DNA of 64,000 nucleotides, from assembly GCA_020847535.1 (NCBI GenBank), contig JADLBU010000053.1:58955-122954 (forward strand). The letters run 5' to 3'. The notes below the pieces were generated by a model. The model worked only from the letters and a program-made list of their open reading frames with translations. It searched no databases and was not told the DNA's origin. Positions within the stretch are counted from its first letter, which is position 1. Every line of letters begins with the position of its first letter. Positions 59,805 to 64,000 of this stretch are shown here, one piece after another. The position numbers and the translations under genes are program-made. Source of the stretch: Phycisphaerales bacterium. Lineage in GTDB: Bacteria > Planctomycetota > Phycisphaerae > Phycisphaerales > UBA1924.

Positions 59805-62297
59805 ATGGGACTGCCACGCAGCACAGCACCGGGGAAACCCGCCGGCCGCGCCGTCGCCGCGCTCGCCGTGGTGATCGCGTGCGCTGGTCTCGTCGCCTAC
59901 GGATGGCCAGAACCCCCGCCAACCAACCCGACGCCCACAGCCACCGCAGCCCCAGCACGCCCGGTGCCGCCCGTATCTCCCGACCCGGCCGACCCAGCCG
60001 CCGAGCTCGATCGCCAGTTCACCCAAAGCATCCAGCCGCTTCTGGCGACCCACTGCGCTGAGTGCCACGGCGGTCAGAAGGCCAAGGCGGACATCAGGCT
60101 CGATTCCATCAACTCGCTCCGTGATGCCCTCCGCCTCGCAGATGACCTCGCGCTCGCCAAGGAAATGGTCGCGATCGGAGAGATGCCACCCTTCGACAAA
60201 CCTCAACCGACCGACGATGAGAAGCAGCGCCTCATGGATTGGATCGATGCCGCCCTGAAGCTCGCTCCCGCCGATGAGCCGATCGATCCGGGCTGGTTCA
60301 CCATTCATCGCCTGAACCGCGCGGAATACCGCAACACCCTCCGGGATCTGCTGGGCATCGATCCCACCAAGGTCGATATCGCCGCGAAGCTGCCGAGGGA
60401 TGACACCGGCTACGGCTTCGACAACATCGCCGATGTCCTCACGATGTCCCCGCTCGCCGTCGAGCAGTATCTCTCCGCAGCGGAACAGGCGATCGAGCTG
60501 GCGCTCGGTCCGGAGGTGCATCCCAACTCTCAGATGCAGCTTGCGATCGTGCCGCCGCTTGAGGAATCCGACCACGGTTCCCAGCTTCCCCAGGGTGGTT
60601 TCCACATGTACGCGGCGGGATCGGTTGGAGGTGCCTTCGAATCCCCGCTCTCGGCCGAGTACATCATCCGTCTCTCGGCCTGGGAAGACCACGGTGGTGA
60701 TGAACACGCGAACCTCAGCCTTCGCATCGACAAGAAGGAACGCAAGTCGTTCGCAATCTCCGGCACCCGTGCCAAGCCCCAGGAGATCGAGTATCGCACG
60801 CGCCTCAAGCCGGGCATGCACCTGATCTCAGCCTTCTTCATCAACGACTTCTACCAGGCCAAGGTCGCCGACCGCAATCTGGCGGTCGAGTGGATCTCCA
60901 TCACCGGCCCGATCGAGGGAACCATCAAGCGACCGGCGGTGTGGAGGGAGACCTTTGAGGTCTCGCACGCGCAGGATGAATCCAAGACCGACGACCAGCG
61001 GGCCGCGGCGATCATCGAGCCGTTCGCCGCTCGCGCGTATCGCCGTCCACTGCTCACCGATGAACTCGCGGGGCTGATCGATCTCTTCCGCGCCCAGCGA
61101 GCGGAAAGGGCGACCTTCGAGCGAGCGGTGCGCACCGTCCTGACCGCCGTCTTGGTGTCGCCCAACTTCCTGTATCGCTCCTTGGATAACCCTGATGCCG
61201 GGGATCCGGCGGCGATCTACCACCTGAACACGTTCGAGCTCGCCAGCCGCCTGTCTTACTTCCTCTGGAGCAGCTCTCCCGACGAAGCGTTGCTGGAACT
61301 CGCACAGGATGGCTCACTCTCCGACGATGCCGTGCTGGGCAAGCAGGTTCAGCGCATGCTCCGGGATGACCGCGCCCAGTCCTTCATCGACAACTTCGCC
61401 GGCCAGTGGCTCCAGCTTCGATCGCTCGACGCGCTGGCCATGGATCGCGGAAAGTTCCCCGAGTACGACGATGATCTCCGGGCGGCGATGATCTCCGAGG
61501 CCAAGCTGTTGTTCGCCGATGTTGTTCGCGGCGATCAGAGCCTTTTGACCTTCCTTGACAGCAACTACACGTTCCTCAACGAGAAGCTTGCCCGCTTCTA
61601 CGGCATCGAGGGTGTGGAGGGTGAAAAGTTCCGCCGCGTCGAGCTTCCCGAGGCCTCTCCGCGCGGCGGTGTCCTCACGATGGGCGCGGTGCTGACGGTC
61701 ACCAGCAACACCACGCGCACCAGCCCCGTCAAACGCGGGCTCTATGTCCTCGACCAGATCCTCGGCACTCCGCCACCGCCTCCACCGCCCGAGACCCCTC
61801 CGCTGGAGCAGGCCGCCGCGCAGAACCCGGAGGCCACGCTCCGGGAGCAGCTCGCCGCGCATGTCGGGAATCCCTCCTGCGCGGTTTGTCACGTGCGTCT
61901 CGATCCATTGGGGCTCGCGTTTGAGAACTTCGATGCGATCGGCCGCTGGCGCGATGAATACCAAGGTCGCCCGATCGATGCCGCCGGCACATTGCCAGGG
62001 GGACAGACCTTCACCGGCCCTGGGGACCTCAAGAAGATCCTGCTTGACCAGGGGGATCAGTTCATCCAGACCTTGTCGGGCAAGGTGCTGATGTACGCGA
62101 TCGGACGCGGGATCGAGCCCTTTGATCACCCCGCCGTTCGCCGGATCGCCGCGCATACCCGCGGCAACCACGACCGCTTCAGCGCGATGATCCAGGCGAT
62201 CGTCACGAGCCCCACGTTCAAGACATGCCGGGGCCGCGAGCCGAATACTCAAGATCAGCGCCAAGGTGCGCTCGCCTCACCAAAGGCACAACCATGA
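59805..62297 (+). CDS. Planctomycete cytochrome protein with DUF1587/DUF1592/DUF1588/DUF1585 domains
   Basis: An 830-residue exported protein. A membrane anchor (AVAALAVVIACAGLVAYGW) is followed by a Pro-rich linker and an N-terminal cytochrome-c-like part with CAECH at residues 84-88. Then come the DUF1587 type (HRLNRAEYRNTLRDLLGIDP), DUF1592 (SRLSYFLWSSSPDEALLELA), DUF1588 (RGGVLTMGAVLTVTSNTTRT) with a second haem-type motif CAVCH in NPSCAVCHVRLDPLGLAFEN, and DUF1585 at the end. These multidomain cytochromes are a planctomycete hallmark; the substrate is unknown. The stop overlaps the DUF1552 start by four bases, so both products are made together. Confidence 0.9.
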   Translation: MGLPRSTAPGKPAGRAVAALAVVIACAGLVAYGWPEPPPTNPTPTATAAPARPVPPVSPDPADPAAELDRQFTQSIQPLLATHCAECHGGQKAKADIRLDSINSLRDALRLADDLALAKEMVAIGEMPPFDKPQPTDDEKQRLMDWIDAALKLAPADEPIDPGWFTIHRLNRAEYRNTLRDLLGIDPTKVDIAAKLPRDDTGYGFDNIADVLTMSPLAVEQYLSAAEQAIELALGPEVHPNSQMQLAIVPPLEESDHGSQLPQGGFHMYAAGSVGGAFESPLSAEYIIRLSAWEDHGGDEHANLSLRIDKKERKSFAISGTRAKPQEIEYRTRLKPGMHLISAFFINDFYQAKVADRNLAVEWISITGPIEGTIKRPAVWRETFEVSHAQDESKTDDQRAAAIIEPFAARAYRRPLLTDELAGLIDLFRAQRAERATFERAVRTVLTAVLVSPNFLYRSLDNPDAGDPAAIYHLNTFELASRLSYFLWSSSPDEALLELAQDGSLSDDAVLGKQVQRMLRDDRAQSFIDNFAGQWLQLRSLDALAMDRGKFPEYDDDLRAAMISEAKLLFADVVRGDQSLLTFLDSNYTFLNEKLARFYGIEGVEGEKFRRVELPEASPRGGVLTMGAVLTVTSNTTRTSPVKRGLYVLDQILGTPPPPPPPETPPLEQAAAQNPEATLREQLAAHVGNPSCAVCHVRLDPLGLAFENFDAIGRWRDEYQGRPIDAAGTLPGGQTFTGPGDLKKILLDQGDQFIQTLSGKVLMYAIGRGIEPFDHPAVRRIAAHTRGNHDRFSAMIQAIVTSPTFKTCRGREPNTQDQRQGALASPKAQP

Positions 62298-63676
62298 AGA
62301 GAGAACTCTCCCGAAGAACCGTCCTCCGCGGCCTTGGCGTCACGATGGCGCTCCCGTGGCTTGAAGCCATGTCCGGTGGAGGCGGAGGTGGGGGAGTTGG
62401 CTTGCGAGCGCTGGGCTCTTCGCTCGCGACCGCAGGGAGCGCCACCACGGCGCCTCCTGTCCGCATGGCCTGCATCTTCATGCCCAACGGTTGCAACTAC
62501 GCCGCGTGGGAGCCCACCGGGGAGGGCGCCAGCTTTGCCCTGTCACCCACGCTCGAACCGCTTGCCCCTGTTCGCCAGCACATCAACGTCTTCACCGGAT
62601 TGACTCTCGACAAAGCCCGCGCCAACGGAGATGGTCCCGGCGACCACGCCCGCTCTTCGGCATCGTTCCTCACCGGCCACCAGGCGCGCAAGACCGCGGG
62701 CAACGACATCCGCATCGGCGTCAGCGTCGATCAGTTCGCCGCTCGCCAGGTCGGCGAAGGCAGCCGCCTCCCCTCGATCGAGCTGGGCTGCGAGAACAGC
62801 CCCGCCGCGGGGAGCTGCGATTCGGGGTACTCGTGCGCCTACACCTCCAACATCTCCTGGCGAGCCGAAGATGTGCCGATGCCCAAGACGGTCGATCCGG
62901 CCGTCGTCTTCGAGCGGCTCTTCGGCAGCGCCACCCAGGCCGCGGCCCGGCAGGAGCAGCTCACCCGGCGCCAGAGCATCCTCGATTTCGTCAAGCGGGA
63001 TTCCCAGCGCCTCCAGCAGCGCCTCGGATCCAGCGATCGCAACAAGCTCGACCAGTTCCAGACGGCCGTCCGTGAGATCGAGCTGCGCATCCAGCGCGCC
63101 CGCACCGAAGAATCCGACATACCGATGCCCGAGATGGCCCCGCCTACCGGCATCCCCCGCACCGCCGGTGAGCACATCGACCTGATGTACGACCTCCTGC
63201 TGCTGGCCTTCCAGATGGACATCACCCGCATCGGCACCTTCATGCTCGCCGTCGATGGCAGCAACCGCACCCTCCCCGAGATCGGCATCACCGAAGGCCA
63301 CCATCACCTCTCGCACCACCAGAACAATCAGGAGATGATCGACAAGATCCGCAAGATCGATCGCTTCTACGTCGAGCGCTTCACGCGGTTTGTCACGAGG
63401 ATGTCGCAAACGCCTGATGGGGAGCTGTCACTGCTCGACAACAGCATGATCCTCTTCGGCGGCGGCATCAGCGATGGCAACGCCCACAACCACGAGAACC
63501 TCCCCATCCTGCTCGCCGGCCGCGGCGGCGGCTCCATTGATCCAGGCCGCCTGATCCAGTCACCCCGCGAAACCCCGCTCTGTAACCTCTACCAGGCGAT
63601 GCTCGAACGCATGGGCTGCGAGGTCCACAGCTTCGGGGACAGCACAGGATCGCTCCCGGGGCTGACTGCGAGCTGA
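62294..63676 (+). CDS. DUF1552-family protein, Tat-type signal
   Basis: A 460-residue protein coupled by an ATGA overlap to the cytochrome gene. The N-terminus MKRELSRRTVLRGLGVTMAL has the twin-arginine motif of the Tat pathway, and a Gly-rich linker follows. The domain has MACIFMPNGCNYAAWEPTGE, RSSASFLTGHQARKTAGNDI, IELGCENSPAAGSCDSGYSC, and HLSHHQNNQEMIDKIRKIDR, typical of DUF1552, a family related to the sulfatase-like DUF1501. It nearly always accompanies the DUF1592 type of cytochrome. Enzymatic role unknown; folded cofactor export is suggested by the Tat signal. Confidence 0.9.
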   Translation: MKRELSRRTVLRGLGVTMALPWLEAMSGGGGGGGVGLRALGSSLATAGSATTAPPVRMACIFMPNGCNYAAWEPTGEGASFALSPTLEPLAPVRQHINVFTGLTLDKARANGDGPGDHARSSASFLTGHQARKTAGNDIRIGVSVDQFAARQVGEGSRLPSIELGCENSPAAGSCDSGYSCAYTSNISWRAEDVPMPKTVDPAVVFERLFGSATQAAARQEQLTRRQSILDFVKRDSQRLQQRLGSSDRNKLDQFQTAVREIELRIQRARTEESDIPMPEMAPPTGIPRTAGEHIDLMYDLLLLAFQMDITRIGTFMLAVDGSNRTLPEIGITEGHHHLSHHQNNQEMIDKIRKIDRFYVERFTRFVTRMSQTPDGELSLLDNSMILFGGGISDGNAHNHENLPILLAGRGGGSIDPGRLIQSPRETPLCNLYQAMLERMGCEVHSFGDSTGSLPGLTAS

Positions 63677-63876
63677 TTCCCGACGTTGCACCACAACATG
63701 TGGTTCCAAGGCCGCGAGGTCTGCTTCTTCAGCACAATCTGCTTCCTCGTCGTCTCGATGATCGCCGGCACATCCCGCTTCTTCGGGTTCCCGTGCCCGG
63801 TCATCTCTCCACCGTGGACTCAGATCGAGAGCCCAGGCGAATTCCACCCTACCCCCACCCGCACGCAATCCAGCGC
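63677..63876. other. Region between the DUF1552 gene and the IS element
   Basis: On the minus strand an ATG at 63804, preceded by GGAGAG, opens a short basic frame (MTGHGNPKKRDVPAIIETTR, then KKQTSRPWNHMLWCNVGNQ) that runs antisense into the DUF1552 gene. I do not recognise it; it could be a remnant cut by insertion. Nothing else is visible. Confidence 0.3.
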
Positions 63877-63877
63877 T

Positions 63878-64000
63878 AGTGGGCCGAGTCAAAAGAACTT
63901 GAACAAAGGCGCAACCGGTCTGTCGCCGGGCGCGAATCTCCTCTACAAAGGAGGTTCGCATGGGCAGACCGATGGCCAACTTGACGCTGACGGAGGACGA
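63878..64000 (+). mobile_element. Left end of an IS630-type insertion sequence (partial)
   Basis: From the TA at 63877-63878 the sequence GTGGGCCGAGTCAAAAGAAC has the look of an IS630-group terminal repeat, a family that inserts at TA. The transposase gene begins at 63960 and continues beyond the window. The right end cannot be seen, so the boundary is inferred. Confidence 0.5.
63960..64000 (+). CDS. IS630-family transposase, first 13 codons
   Basis: ATG 63960 is preceded at five bases by a complete AAAGGAGGT (63947-63955). The product starts MGRPMANLTLTED, which matches the start of many IS630-type transposases, where an R-P-M/(A) and LTxxE phrase opens the helix-turn-helix. Too short to say whether the gene is intact. 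Confidence 0.55.
   Translation, partial: MGRPMANLTLTED

Noticed and set aside
63589..63804. 71-codon minus-strand frame with a GGAGAG before its ATG
   Set aside because: More than a third is antisense to the DUF1552 gene and the peptide is not recognisable; kept only as a possible remnant.

Overview
The window looks like a chromosomal segment of a GC-rich planctomycete, most likely class Phycisphaerae. Three kinds of protein support this. The first is a DUF1592-type multidomain cytochrome followed by a DUF1552 protein (59805-63676). The second is a set of three secreted proteins with paired dockerin/EF-hand-like repeats that end in Gly-Cys (40830-42119, 42810-45329, 55078-57114). The third is a DUF1559-type pilin-like protein beside an ECF sigma/anti-sigma pair. 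Two predicted outer-membrane barrels (57419-58285, 58318-59346) fit a diderm envelope. Most of the window is ordinary core and accessory chromosome. I see no CRISPR array, prophage or complete mobile element. The only clear mobile DNA is the left end of an IS630-type element at the right edge.

Left part (1-20.9 kb): the 5' end of an Asp/Glu racemase-like gene; an HscB-like co-chaperone and a membrane-anchored thioredoxin; a UbiA-family prenyltransferase; a fused AroD-AroE shikimate enzyme carrying an in-frame palindromic insertion; a BaiN/YhiN-type flavoprotein translationally coupled to a lipoprotein gene; a stand-alone NifU C-terminal domain; csrA with a strong terminator; a non-RD protein kinase; a degenerate amidase; two SpoU-fold RNA methyltransferases; a cysteine-less tandem thioredoxin-like protein; uppP (TTG start); serA; two tandem PAP2 phosphatases; a decayed TPR gene; and guaB.

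Middle (21-45 kb): a glycogen debranching enzyme divergent from guaB; an orphan oligopeptide-binding protein behind a secreted protein of unknown function; a coiled-coil lipoprotein followed by a ferredoxin-NADP reductase-like flavoprotein; a secreted protein with a CX4CH haem-like motif; an S9 peptidase; a 5'-truncated AlkD-like gene next to a large Ser/Thr kinase with a PD40/TolB-like propeller; tRNA-Leu(GAG); a glycogen-synthase-like glycosyltransferase; and two Gly-Cys dockerin proteins.

Right part (45.7-64 kb): a coupled pair of zinc-ribbon membrane proteins; a secreted cyclophilin; the pilin-like protein divergent from the sigma/anti-sigma operon; a 1152-residue MASE1-PAS hybrid histidine kinase; a third Gly-Cys protein with a beta-helix-like region; the two outer-membrane proteins; tRNA-Ala(TGC); the DUF1592/DUF1552 pair; and the IS630-type start. 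Many neighbours share 4-base ATGA/GTGA stop-start overlaps, so translational coupling is common here. No single new system is proven. The best leads are the Gly-Cys-terminated secretome, the palindromic insertion in aroDE, the truncated-gene junction at about 35.1 kb, the degenerate amidase, and the hairpin over the start of the first PAP2 gene.
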